Shown piece after piece: positions 17,112 to 25,110 of a DNA stretch of 64,000 bases. Location: assembly GCF_047149785.1 (NCBI RefSeq), contig NZ_BAAGBE010000001.1:3472001-3536000 (forward strand), read 5' to 3'. The translations under genes and the position numbers were made by a program. Under the pieces are notes generated by a model, which saw only the letters and a program-made list of their open reading frames with translations, ran no database searches and was not told where the DNA came from. The DNA comes from Nitrobacter sp047149785. Lineage in GTDB: Bacteria; Pseudomonadota; Alphaproteobacteria; Rhizobiales; Xanthobacteraceae. The first letter of the stretch is position 1, and each line of letters begins with the position of its first letter.

Positions 17112-17918
17112 ATGAAACAGATCGTTTTTGCTTTAATGTCTGCGGCCGCTTTTTGCTCGGGTGCGAGCGCGGCTGATCTTCCTGCTCGCAAGGCACCGGC
17201 TCCCCATGTCGCTCCCCTCTTCGCATGGACAGGTTCCTATGTCGGCGTGAACGCCGGCTATGCCTGGGGCGACGACAGGACGCTTGAGAATGTCGATGTG
17301 AACAGCACGGTTATTCCGGGCTTTTCGCGTTCCCTTGACGGTTTTGATTTCCTGCGGAATTCGAATGGTGCTTCGTTTACCGGCGGTGCCCAGATCGGTT
17401 ACAATTACCAGATTGGAAGCATCGTCCTCGGTCTCGAAGCCGACATCAATTATGTGGGTCTGAAAACGACATATGCTGCTGGAGGTGACCGTTTCGGCCT
17501 CTACCATGACGTCCTATCGGCGGAGAACCATGTCGAGTGGTTCGGAACGGTTCGCCCCCGTCTTGGATTTGTTGCAACGGATCGCTTGATGATTTTTGCG
17601 ACCGGCGGTCTTGCTTACGGCCAAGTCAAAACGCAGGCCGGAATCAATGACTACGATTATGCAACGGGAGCACGGCTGGCCGGAATCAACGGGTCGGAGA
17701 GTGATACCCGCACCGGTTATACGGTCGGCGGCGGTGCCGAATATGCCCTCACCGATAACCTGACGATCAAGTGCGAATATGCCTATGTCGATCTCGGCAG
17801 CAGGTCCCACCGTTTTTATGACAATGACGCGTCCTATCCAGGCGCCGGCCTGTTCGTGACGGCAAAAGACCAGGCGAACTTCCACCTTGTCCGGGCGGGT
17901 GTGAACTACAAGTTTTGA
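17112..17918 (+). CDS. Outer-membrane beta-barrel protein (Omp25/Omp31-like)
   Basis: The 268-residue protein has a clean signal peptide (MKQIVFALMSAAAFCSGASA followed by AD) and then the family pattern: LFAWTGSYVGVNAGYAWG, alternating strands such as FTGGAQIGYNYQIG and IVLGLEADINYVG, VRPRLGFVATDRLMIFATGG, and a last strand ending in the terminal phenylalanine (RAGVNYKF) used by the BAM machinery. It is a small porin-like or opacity-type barrel of the alphaproteobacterial outer membrane. GC content and codon use look lower than in flanking genes. A divergent XRE regulator and a shared operator-like site suggest switchable expression. The ligand or role is unknown. Confidence 0.87.
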   Translation: MKQIVFALMSAAAFCSGASAADLPARKAPAPHVAPLFAWTGSYVGVNAGYAWGDDRTLENVDVNSTVIPGFSRSLDGFDFLRNSNGASFTGGAQIGYNYQIGSIVLGLEADINYVGLKTTYAAGGDRFGLYHDVLSAENHVEWFGTVRPRLGFVATDRLMIFATGGLAYGQVKTQAGINDYDYATGARLAGINGSESDTRTGYTVGGGAEYALTDNLTIKCEYAYVDLGSRSHRFYDNDASYPGAGLFVTAKDQANFHLVRAGVNYKF

Positions 17919-17943
17919 ATGGGGATCGCCGGGGCAGCCGGGC

Positions 17944-18293
17944 AATTCCGGGATCGGGCGATTCAACGGCGATTGCGGCTTCGCGCTTTCCTTTCCTCTC
18001 CATCGGCCGTCACGTCCGCGAATGCGGGCATCTATAGCGGTTTAGGTTTTGATGGAAACACCCGTTGCGTCATGGCCGGGCTTGTCGCGGCCATCCACGG
18101 CCCCCTCCCTTTATCCCTCCCCCGCTTGCGGGGGAGGGTAGGGTGGGGGCCGTAAGACGTGGATGCCCGGCATAAAGCCGGGCATGACGGGTTGCTGATT
18201 CCGTCTAAAGCGAACCCGCTCCTATTCATGTCGCTCGCGTTGGATGTACCGGATCATCCGCTTTCGCAGACGATGACGTTGAACTAAACATCC
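17944..18293. repeat. Right copy of the duplicated flank, with a nested repeat
   Basis: Blocks matching 16431-16478 and 16588-16630 lie at 17944-17991 and 18251-18293. The interval between them is longer here because it holds a palindromic element (18068-18190). It runs up to the start of the 5-FCL gene. Block 2 resembles dispersed GGATCATCCG palindromes and may partly be independent. Confidence 0.65.
18068..18190. repeat. Double-hairpin repeat with nested CGCTTGCGGG element
   Basis: It starts CGTCATGGCCGGGCTTGTC, ends GCCCGGCATAAAGCCGGGC plus ATGACGG, and matches the element at 11577-11665. A short CTCCCCCGCTTGCGGGGGAG palindrome lies inside (about 18116-18136). Confidence 0.7.
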
Positions 18294-18296
18294 AGC

Positions 18297-18887
18297 ATGT
18301 CGGTTTCCCCGAACGCCCCATCGAAAAGCGAGCTGCGCGCCGCAGCGTTGGCTCGTCGCGATGCCTTGAGCGCGGAGCAGCGCGTCGCGGCGGCGCGCGC
18401 GATCGCGGCGCGGATGCCGCCGCTCGAAACAACGTCGTCGCCGGTCGTCGCCGGCTACGCGCCGATCCGCAGCGAGATCGATCCGGTGCCGCTGATGAAG
18501 AGCCTGGCCGCGCGGGGCGCCGTGCTTGCGATGCCGGCGATTGCAGCGCGCAACGCCGCGCTCCTATTCCGCGCGTGGAAGCCCGGCGAGGCGCTGGTGC
18601 GGGGTGCGTTCGGAATTGCCGAGCCGCCCGCCACCCTGACCGACGTCGTCCCGGACATCGTGCTGGTGCCGCTCGCGGCCTTCGATCGCGCCGGCCATCG
18701 GATCGGCTATGGCGCCGGCTATTACGACCGCACGCTTGCGCAGTTGCGCGAGAGCAAGCCGATCACCGCCGTCGGTCTCGCTTTCGCGGTGCAGGAGATT
18801 CCGCAGGTGCCCGCATTGGCGCACGACGCGCGGCTCGATTATGTGCTAACCGAAGCCGGGCTTTTCAGCTTTGGAAAGCCGCGTTGA
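18297..18887 (+). CDS. 5-formyltetrahydrofolate cyclo-ligase
   Basis: The 196-residue protein matches the 5-FCL (MTHFS/YgfA) family: KSELRAAALARRDAL at the start, then the late substrate/ATP block VPLAAFDRAGHRIGYGAGYY followed by DRTL. It converts 5-formyl-THF to methenyl-THF with ATP. The gene usually follows zapA and 6S RNA closely; here a 1.3-kb two-gene module intervenes. The next gene, ymdB-like, starts 18 bp after its stop, so they are likely cotranscribed. Confidence 0.9.
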   Translation: MSVSPNAPSKSELRAAALARRDALSAEQRVAAARAIAARMPPLETTSSPVVAGYAPIRSEIDPVPLMKSLAARGAVLAMPAIAARNAALLFRAWKPGEALVRGAFGIAEPPATLTDVVPDIVLVPLAAFDRAGHRIGYGAGYYDRTLAQLRESKPITAVGLAFAVQEIPQVPALAHDARLDYVLTEAGLFSFGKPR

Positions 18888-18905
18888 AATCGGAACAGTA
18901 AAGCC

Positions 18906-19727
18906 GTGCGTATTCTTTTCATCGGCGACGTCGTCGGCAAGACCGGACGAACCGCCATCAGCGAACACCTGCCGGCGCTCATTGCCCGGTGGAAGCTCGA
19001 TCTTGTCGTCGTCAACGGCGAGAATGCCGCCGGCGGCTTCGGCATCACCGAGGCGATCTACCAGGAGTTTCTCGATGCCGGCGCCGACGCCGTCACGCTC
19101 GGCAACCACGCCTGGAATCAGAAAGAGGCGCTGGTGTTCATCGAGCGCGCGCCGCGGCTCATTCGCCCGTTGAATTTTCCGCGGCATACGCCGGGCCGCG
19201 GCGCCGCGCTGATCGATATCAGGGACGGCCGCCGCGCGCTCGTCATCAACGCCATGGCGCGCATCTTCATGGAGCCGCTCGACGATCCCTTCCGCGCCAT
19301 CGAGCGTGAGCTGGACGCCTGCCCGCTGCGGGAAGCGGCGGACGCGATCGTCGTGGATTTCCATGGCGAGGCGACCAGCGAGAAGCAAAGCATGGGTTTC
19401 TTCTGCGACGGCCGCGCCAGCCTCGTGGTCGGCACGCACACCCATGTGCCGACGGCGGATCATCGCATCCTTCCCGGTGGCACCGCTTATATGAGCGATG
19501 CCGGCATGACCGGCGATTATGACTCGGTGATCGGGATGCAGAGGGAGGAGCCGCTGCGCCGCTTCACTACGGGCATCCCGAGCGGCCGGTTCGAGCCGGC
19601 CGGCGGCGTCGCCACCTTGAGCGGCGTCGCGGTCGAGACCGATGACGCGACCGGGCTGGCACTAAAGATAGCGCCGGTGCGGCTCGGCGGACGGCTCGAG
19701 CAGGCGGAGCCTGCGTTCTGGTCGTGA
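18906..19727 (+). CDS. YmdB-family metallophosphoesterase (TIGR00282)
   Basis: The 273-residue protein starts with GTG and reads MRILFIGDVVGKTGRTAI. Metal-binding motifs are clear: GD near residue 7, VVNGENAAGG, TLGNHAWNQKE, VDFHGEATSEK and VVGTHTHVPTAD. Family members (YmdB of Bacillus, DR1281 of Deinococcus) are di-iron or di-manganese 2',3'-cyclic nucleotide phosphodiesterases. The gene lies 18 bp after 5-FCL, a common alphaproteobacterial pairing. The cellular substrate is not known here. Confidence 0.88.
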   Translation: MRILFIGDVVGKTGRTAISEHLPALIARWKLDLVVVNGENAAGGFGITEAIYQEFLDAGADAVTLGNHAWNQKEALVFIERAPRLIRPLNFPRHTPGRGAALIDIRDGRRALVINAMARIFMEPLDDPFRAIERELDACPLREAADAIVVDFHGEATSEKQSMGFFCDGRASLVVGTHTHVPTADHRILPGGTAYMSDAGMTGDYDSVIGMQREEPLRRFTTGIPSGRFEPAGGVATLSGVAVETDDATGLALKIAPVRLGGRLEQAEPAFWS

Positions 19728-19881
19728 GGGGCGATCAAACTTCGATCAAGGATACCGGATGCTTCGCGCCAGTCTTTGATTTCGACCGGTCCCGGCTTAT
19801 AACGCCGCGCCGCTTCCACCTTTGCAAGAGGGCGCCGGTGCCGCCGCCGGCACCTGCCCCGGATTCGAGAGAGACCTGCCG

Positions 19882-20628
19882 ATGGCCGGACATTCCCAGT
19901 TCAAGAACATCATGCATCGCAAGGGCAGGCAGGATGCCCAGAAGTCGAAGCTGTTCAGCAAGCTCGCGCGCGAAATCACCGTGGCGGCCAAGCTCGGCAC
20001 GCCCGATCCGGCGATGAATGCGCGGTTGCGCGCCGCCATGATCGCGGCGCGGGCGGAAAACATGCCCAAGGACAATATCGAGCGTGCGATCAAGAAGGCG
20101 AGCGGCAACGATGCGGAGACCTATGACGAATTGCGCTACGAGGGCTACGGCCCGGGAGGCGTCGCCGTCATCATGGAAGTCCTGACCGACAATCGCAACC
20201 GCGCGGCTTCCGACATCCGCTCCTACTTCACCAAGTCCGGCGGCAACCTCGGTGAAACCGGCTCGGTGTCGTTCATGTTCGACCGGCTCGGGGTGATCGA
20301 ATACGACGCGGACAAGGCGTCCGCCGACGACATGCTGGAAGCCGCGATCGAGGCCGGCGCCGACGACGTGGCGTCGGGCGAGGGCGGTCACGAAATCTAT
20401 GCCTCGCAGGAAACCTTCCGCGACGTCGCCAGGGCGCTCGAAGGCCGGTTCGGCGAGGCGCGCAAGGTGGCGTTGATCTGGAAGCCGCAGAACACGGTCG
20501 CCGTCGACGACAACACCGGCGAGAAGCTGCTCAAGCTCATCGATCTTCTCAACGAACACGACGACGTCCAGAACGTCTACGCCAACTTCGAGGTCTCCGA
20601 CGCGCTGATGGCGAAGCTCGGCGGGTAG
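19882..20628 (+). CDS. yebC: YebC/PmpR-family transcriptional or translational regulator
   Basis: The 248-residue protein begins MAGHSQFKNIMHRKGRQDAQ, the standard YebC head, and has EGYGPGGVAVIMEVLTDNRN and the C-terminal NEHDDVQNVYANFE segment. Members have been described as DNA-binding regulators and, more recently, as ribosome-associated factors for proline-rich stretches. The frame is open 20 codons upstream, but the conserved family start is at 19882. It usually precedes ruvC; here mgtE lies between. Confidence 0.93.
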   Translation: MAGHSQFKNIMHRKGRQDAQKSKLFSKLAREITVAAKLGTPDPAMNARLRAAMIAARAENMPKDNIERAIKKASGNDAETYDELRYEGYGPGGVAVIMEVLTDNRNRAASDIRSYFTKSGGNLGETGSVSFMFDRLGVIEYDADKASADDMLEAAIEAGADDVASGEGGHEIYASQETFRDVARALEGRFGEARKVALIWKPQNTVAVDDNTGEKLLKLIDLLNEHDDVQNVYANFEVSDALMAKLGG

Positions 20629-20672
20629 CCTTCTTCCGCGGGCGACCGTGACAACGTCGTCACCAGAATTTC

Positions 20673-20790
20673 TGCGTCATACGCGGGCATAGCCGTTCGA
20701 AGAACGGCGTCGCTTCCACTCGCCTATGACCCGCGTACCCATCAATCGTCAAAAAGGATGGATTGCCGGGTCGAGCCCGGCAATGACGCC
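20673..20790. repeat. Two adjacent palindromic repeats after yebC
   Basis: The first (20673-20741) has outer arms ACGCGGGCATAG / CTATGACCCGCGT and a perfect inner hairpin GCCGTTC-GAA-GAACGGC. The second (about 20763-20790) is GGATTGCCGGG / CCCGGCAATGACG. Both resemble dispersed repeats of this bacterial group and may terminate yebC transcription. Confidence 0.65.
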
Positions 20791-20928
20791 CGATATCACC
20801 ACCACGCGCTTTTTCCCTTGACGCGGTCCGGCCGAAGGATCATGTCAGGCTCAAGCGGGATGCTGCGGCCCCGGCCGCGCGCCCTTCACTGGAACACCAC
20901 TCATTATGCCAAGCGACAGTCCTGGTAA

Positions 20929-20952
20929 CTTGCCAGGTACCTTGCCAGGTAC
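20929..20952. repeat. 12-bp tandem duplication CTTGCCAGGTAC
   Basis: Two perfect head-to-tail copies lie about 80-100 bp before mgtE, preceded by CCTGGTAA, which can pair with the TTGCCAGG of a copy. This gives alternative pairing options in the mgtE leader. Confidence 0.75.
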
Positions 20953-20968
20953 CTCGCCGACAGCGGCA

Positions 20969-21018
20969 CCGGTCTGAGAGCTTGATGAGCTCACAAGGCC
21001 TGCCGTTGCCGGCAGACC
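20969..21018 (+). promoter_or_regulatory. Branched (three-way-junction) leader before mgtE
   Basis: GGTCT (20971-20975) can pair with AGACC (21014-21018), enclosing GAGCT-TGATG-AGCTC (20978-20992) and CTGCCG-TTGC-CGGCAG (21000-21015); the closing stem and the second hairpin share two bases. The structure ends 13 nt before the first mgtE ATG, and the Shine-Dalgarno (GAAGGTGAG) follows at once. It does not match the M-box consensus I know. A Mg2+-responsive switch is an inference. Confidence 0.4.
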
Positions 21019-21031
21019 CCGAAGGTGAGCT

Positions 21032-22399
21032 ATGATGGATACCCCCACCGCCACGGACGGCGACCTCGACGTGTTCGCGTTGGCCTCGCGCCTGAGCGAC
21101 GGCCACGTCGCCGACAACGTCGAAATCCTCAACCTGCTCGCGCCGCAGGACGCGGCCGCGGTGCTGGTGCTGCTGCCCGTCGATATTTCGGTCGAGATCC
21201 TCGACAAGCCAGAGCTGAACTTCGGACCCGAGATCGTCGAGGCGCTGCCGCGGCAGACCGCCACCATTCTGCTCGCCGGCATGTCGGCCGACATGGCCGC
21301 CGACATCGTGCGGCAGCTCGAGGAGCCGGCCCGCACCGAACTGATGCAGGGTCTCGACGCGGCGACGCGCACGACCATCGAGGGCCTGCTCGCCTATCCG
21401 GAGAATACCGCCGGCGCGATGATGACGACCGAATTCGTCAGCGTGCCCGCGACCTGGACGGTGGAGCGCACCCTGCAGCATATCCGGCAGGTCGAGCGCA
21501 CCCGCGAGACGGTTTATGCCATTTATGTGCTGGACGCGTTCACCCGCCGCCTGGTCGGCGCGGTGTCGCTGCGGCGGCTGGTCGCCGGCGAACCGTTGGC
21601 CAGGATCGCCGATCTGGCGCGCTCGCCGATCACCACCTCGCCGCTGGCCGACCGCGAGGACGTGGCGCGGCTGATCACGCGGCACGACATGCTGGCGGTG
21701 CCCGTCGTCGACAAGGCCGGCCATGTGCTCGGCATCGTCACGGTCGACGACATCATCGACGCCATCATCGAGGAAAATACCGAGGACGTGCAGAAGTTCG
21801 GCGGCATGGCCGCGACCGACGAGCCTTATCTGCAAATCGGACTGCCGGGCATGATCCGCAAGCGCGGCGGCTGGCTCTGCGTGCTGTTCCTCGGCGAGAT
21901 GCTGACCGCGAGCGCCATGCAGCACTTCGAGGGCGAATTGGAAAAGGCCATCGTGCTGACGCTGTTCATCCCGCTGATCATGAGTTCCGGCGGCAATTCC
22001 GGGTCGCAGGCGACCTCGCTGTTGATCCGCGCGCTGGCGCTGCGCGAGGTCAGGCTGCGCGACTGGTGGCGTGTCGCGTTGCGCGAATTGCCGACCGGCA
22101 TCATTCTCGGCGCGATCCTCGGCGTGATCGGCATGACCCGGGTGGTGATCTGGCAGAAGTTCGGCATCTTCGATTACGGCGAGCATTGGGTGCTCGTCGC
22201 CATCACGGTCGCGGCCGCGCTGATCGGCGTGGTGACGTTCGGCTCGGTGGCGGGCTCGATGCTGCCGTTCATCCTGCAACGGGCGGGGTTCGACCCCGCC
22301 AGCGCCTCGGCGCCGTTCGTCGCCACGCTGGTCGACGTCACCGGGTTGATGATCTATTTCAGCGTCGCGCTGCTGATCCTGAGCGGGACGCTGCTGTAG
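21032..22399 (+). CDS. mgtE: Magnesium transporter MgtE
   Basis: The 455-residue protein has the MgtE domain order. The N-terminal superhelical domain covers about residues 20-130 (ALPRQTATILLAGMSADMAA), followed by a CBS pair (about 135-255, with DKAGHVLGIVTVDDIIDAII). Five membrane helices form the C-terminal pore, with SSGGNSGSQATSLLIRALAL and the final PFVATLVDVTGLMIYFSVAL block. CBS and N domains close the channel when Mg2+ is high. Two ATGs overlap at 21032 and 21035. A structured leader lies directly upstream. Its position between yebC and ruvC is somewhat unusual. Confidence 0.93.
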   Translation: MMDTPTATDGDLDVFALASRLSDGHVADNVEILNLLAPQDAAAVLVLLPVDISVEILDKPELNFGPEIVEALPRQTATILLAGMSADMAADIVRQLEEPARTELMQGLDAATRTTIEGLLAYPENTAGAMMTTEFVSVPATWTVERTLQHIRQVERTRETVYAIYVLDAFTRRLVGAVSLRRLVAGEPLARIADLARSPITTSPLADREDVARLITRHDMLAVPVVDKAGHVLGIVTVDDIIDAIIEENTEDVQKFGGMAATDEPYLQIGLPGMIRKRGGWLCVLFLGEMLTASAMQHFEGELEKAIVLTLFIPLIMSSGGNSGSQATSLLIRALALREVRLRDWWRVALRELPTGIILGAILGVIGMTRVVIWQKFGIFDYGEHWVLVAITVAAALIGVVTFGSVAGSMLPFILQRAGFDPASASAPFVATLVDVTGLMIYFSVALLILSGTLL

Positions 22400-22431
22400 C
22401 GGCGCTGCCGCACTCTCCTCCATCTCCGTCG

Positions 22432-22462
22432 TCACGGCCGGGACGATCCCGGCCATGACGAG
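22432..22462. repeat. Single-hairpin repeat CACGGCCGGGA / TCCCGGCCATG
   Basis: CGTCACGGCCGGGACGATCC pairs with its own continuation CCGGCCATGACG. It is related to the elements at 11577 and 18068 and lies in the mgtE-ruvC gap. Confidence 0.6.
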
Positions 22463-22528
22463 AGGAGATGCTCCCGCCGTGGCCCTTCCCGGGGCGGACG
22501 CGGCGGGGCGGTTGCGGTAACATGGGTC

Positions 22529-23047
22529 ATGACCTCCTCACCGATTCGCATCCTGGGCATCGACCCGGGCCTTCGCCGCACCGGCTGGGGCGTGCTCGAC
22601 ATCGAGGGCAACCGCCTGATCTTCGTCGGCTGCGGCTCGGTGGAGACGCGCGAGGGGGTGGCGTTGGCGAGCCGGCTCTTGGCGATCCATGAGGGGCTCG
22701 GCCAGATCCTCGACCGGTTTCGCCCGGCCGAGGCGGCGATCGAGCAGACCTTTGTCAACAAGGACGGCGTGGCGACGCTGAAGCTCGGGCAGGCGCGCGG
22801 CGTCGCCATGCTGGCGCCGGCGATGTTCGGCATCGCGGTTTCGGAATACGCGCCCAATCAGGTGAAGAAGACGGTGGTCGGCGCCGGCCATGCCGACAAG
22901 ACCCAGATCCAGGCGATGCTGAAGATCCTGCTGCCGAAGGCCGACCCGAAGAGCACCGACGCCGCCGACGCGCTCGCCATCGCCATCACCCACGCGCATC
23001 ACCGGGGCAGCGCGGCGATCGCGGCGCGGATGAAGGTGGCGGGATGA
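22529..23047 (+). CDS. ruvC: Holliday junction resolvase RuvC
   Basis: The 172-residue protein starts MTSSPIRILGIDPGLRRTGW, placing the first catalytic aspartate at residue 11, and carries AAIEQTFVNKD and the late acidic cluster DPKSTDAADALAIAITHAHH. RuvC nicks Holliday junctions symmetrically within the RuvABC resolvasome. It heads ruvC-ruvA-ruvB, but about 200 bp of palindromic repeat separates each gene from the next. Confidence 0.95.
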   Translation: MTSSPIRILGIDPGLRRTGWGVLDIEGNRLIFVGCGSVETREGVALASRLLAIHEGLGQILDRFRPAEAAIEQTFVNKDGVATLKLGQARGVAMLAPAMFGIAVSEYAPNQVKKTVVGAGHADKTQIQAMLKILLPKADPKSTDAADALAIAITHAHHRGSAAIAARMKVAG

Positions 23048-23091
23048 TGAATGTGTTGGTTTGTATCAGGGGTAACGGTGGGCGCAGGCTG

Positions 23092-23230
23092 CTCCCTCTC
23101 CCGCTTGCGAGGGAGGGTTGGGGAGGGGGCAGGGTCTTGTTGTCCGGAGGCGCGGCGGCCCCCACCCGCCGCACCTCGGCGCGCGAGGGCGCTGCCGGTT
23201 GCGTCGACCTCCCCCGCAAGCGGGGGAGGT
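23092..23230. repeat. CTCCCGCTTGCG palindromic element between ruvC and ruvA
   Basis: It begins CCCTCTCCCGCTTGCGAGGG and ends CCCCCGCAAGCGGGGGAGG, bracketing a Gly/Pro-coding-looking GC-rich core. A close relative occupies the next gap, 23902-24037. It fills most of the ruvC-ruvA intergenic region and stops 13 bp before the ruvA ATG. Confidence 0.75.
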
Positions 23231-23243
23231 GAAAGAGCTATCC

Positions 23244-23861
23244 ATGATCGGCAAGCTCAAGGGTCTCATCGACTCCTATGGCGAGGATTACGTCATCCTC
23301 GATGTCGGCGGCGTCGGCTATCAGGTGCATTGCGCGTCGCGCACGTTGCAGGCGCTGCCGTCGCCGGGCGAGGCGGCGGTGCTGGCGATTGAGACCTATG
23401 TGCGCGAGGACCAGATCAAGCTGTTCGGATTTCGCACCGATCACGAGCGCGAGTGGTTTCGCCTGTTGCAGACGGTGCAGGGCGTCGGCGCGCGGGTGGC
23501 GCTCGCGGTGCTCGGCACGCTGTCGCCGGCCGATCTCGCCAACGCCATTGCCTTGCGCGACAAGGCGTCGGTTGCGCGCACGCCCGGCGTCGGCCCGAAG
23601 GTCGCCGAACGCATCGTGACTGAGTTGAAGGACAAGGCACCGTCCTTCGCCAATGTCGATCCTGCGGTGGTGCATCTCGCCGGCGCGATCGATGACCGCC
23701 GCGCGCCGGGTCCGGTGGCGGATGCGATCTCTGCGCTGGTCAATCTCGGCTACGGTCAGCCTCAGGCGGCGGCTGCGGTTGCGGCCGCCTCGCGCAGCGC
23801 CGGCGAGACAGCGGAGACCGCGCAACTGATCCGGCTCGGACTGAAGGAATTGGCGCGGTGA
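23244..23861 (+). CDS. ruvA: Holliday junction branch migration protein RuvA
   Basis: The 205-residue protein begins MIGKLKGLIDSYGEDYVILD, the RuvA OB-fold head. Helix-hairpin-helix segments follow: LLQTVQGVGARVALAVLGTL and the RTPGVGPKVAERIVTELKDK block. The C-terminal domain III that binds RuvB follows an Ala/Pro linker. RuvA tetramers hold the junction for the RuvB motor. A 42-codon upstream frame extension translates only repeat DNA, so the ATG at 23244 is chosen. Confidence 0.95.
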   Translation: MIGKLKGLIDSYGEDYVILDVGGVGYQVHCASRTLQALPSPGEAAVLAIETYVREDQIKLFGFRTDHEREWFRLLQTVQGVGARVALAVLGTLSPADLANAIALRDKASVARTPGVGPKVAERIVTELKDKAPSFANVDPAVVHLAGAIDDRRAPGPVADAISALVNLGYGQPQAAAAVAAASRSAGETAETAQLIRLGLKELAR

Positions 23862-23901
23862 GAGTACTGATGGTTCATGCGATTGCCCCGGTGACGGAGC
23901 G

Positions 23902-24037
23902 CTCCCTCTCCCGCTTGCGGGGGAGGGTTGGGGTGGGGGCATCGAGGGTGGGGGCATCTGCCGGCGAGCCGTTATGGCGTGACAGCCCCCTCCCGGCGAG
24001 CTTCGCTCGCCGACCTCCCCCGCAAGCGGGAGAGGTG
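23902..24037. repeat. CTCCCGCTTGCG palindromic element between ruvA and ruvB
   Basis: It begins CTCCCTCTCCCGCTTGCGGG and ends CCCGCAAGCGGGAGAGG. GGTGGGGGCATC is duplicated inside and there is an inner CGGCGAGC / GCTCGCCG hairpin. It is the same family as the ruvC-ruvA element. Confidence 0.75.
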
Positions 24038-24063
24038 AAGACCGATCGGGGCCTGGCGTGCCC

Positions 24064-25110
24064 ATGACCACGCCCTCCCGCATCGTCACGCCCGAGCGCC
24101 GCGCCGATGATGTCGGTGACACCGCGCTGCGGCCGCAAAAGCTGGCCGAGTTCGTCGGGCAGGCGCAGGCCCGCGCCAACCTGCAGATCTTCATCGATGC
24201 CGCCCGTAAACGAAAAGAGGCGCTCGACCACGTGCTGTTCGTCGGCCCCCCCGGTCTCGGCAAGACCACGCTGGCGCAGATCGTCGCGCGCGAACTCGGC
24301 GTCGGCTTCCGCGCCACCTCCGGCCCGGTGATCGCCAAGGCCGGCGATCTCGCGGCGCTTCTGACCAATCTCGAAGAGCGCGACGTGCTGTTCATTGATG
24401 AAATCCATCGTCTTTCGCCGGCGGTGGAGGAGGTGCTGTATCCGGCGATGGAGGATTTCCAGCTCGACCTCATCATCGGCGAAGGTCCGGCGGCGCGCTC
24501 GGTCAAGATCGAGCTGGCGAAGTTCACGCTGGTCGGCGCCACCACGCGCGCGGGGCTGCTCACCAATCCGCTGCGCGACCGCTTCGGAATTCCGGTACGC
24601 CTGAATTTCTACACCATCGATGAGTTGGAGAAGATCGTCAGCCGCGGCGCGCGCGTGCTCGAAGTCGGCATGACGGCGGACGGCGCCAACGAGATCGCCC
24701 GCCGCGCCCGCGGTACTCCGCGCATCGCCGGTCGGCTGTTACGCCGGGTGCGCGACTTCGCGTCCGCCGCGGATGCGTCCGCCATCGATCGCAGGATCGC
24801 CGATCACGCGCTCGGCGCGCTGGAAGTCGATGCCGCGGGGCTCGATGCCATGGACCGCCGCTATCTCACCACCATCGCGCTGAACTACGGCGGCGGGCCT
24901 GTGGGTGTGGAAACCATGGCGGCGGCGCTGTCGGAGCCGCGCGACGCCATCGAGGACATCATCGAGCCGTTTCTGATTCAATGCGGCTATCTGCAGCGGA
25001 CCCCGCGCGGACGGCTGCTCACCGCGCACGCCTTCCGCCATCTCGGCCTGACTGAGCCCTCGCGCGATCCGGCGCAGTTCGGATTGTTTGGGCAGGACGA
25101 AGATCAATGA
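24064..25110 (+). CDS. ruvB: Holliday junction branch migration ATPase RuvB
   Basis: The 348-residue protein is a complete RuvB. It has RPQKLAEFVGQAQARANLQI, Walker A GPPGLGKTT, Walker B VLFIDEIHRLSP, sensor 1 LVGATTRAGLL and the arginine-finger region, then the winged-helix C-terminus with IEPFLIQCGYLQRTPRGRLL. It drives branch migration as hexameric rings on RuvA. A GTG 6 nt upstream (24058) is an alternative start. Its stop overlaps the ybgC start by 4 bp. Confidence 0.96.
   Translation: MTTPSRIVTPERRADDVGDTALRPQKLAEFVGQAQARANLQIFIDAARKRKEALDHVLFVGPPGLGKTTLAQIVARELGVGFRATSGPVIAKAGDLAALLTNLEERDVLFIDEIHRLSPAVEEVLYPAMEDFQLDLIIGEGPAARSVKIELAKFTLVGATTRAGLLTNPLRDRFGIPVRLNFYTIDELEKIVSRGARVLEVGMTADGANEIARRARGTPRIAGRLLRRVRDFASAADASAIDRRIADHALGALEVDAAGLDAMDRRYLTTIALNYGGGPVGVETMAAALSEPRDAIEDIIEPFLIQCGYLQRTPRGRLLTAHAFRHLGLTEPSRDPAQFGLFGQDEDQ

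Noticed and set aside
20929..21018. M-box (ykoK) magnesium riboswitch
   Set aside because: The leader does not show the conserved M-box core sequences, so it is reported only as an unclassified structured leader.
20840..22456. Open frame of 538 codons opposite mgtE
   Set aside because: It is an antisense frame, rich in His/Gln/Arg, while mgtE on the plus strand has full domain structure.
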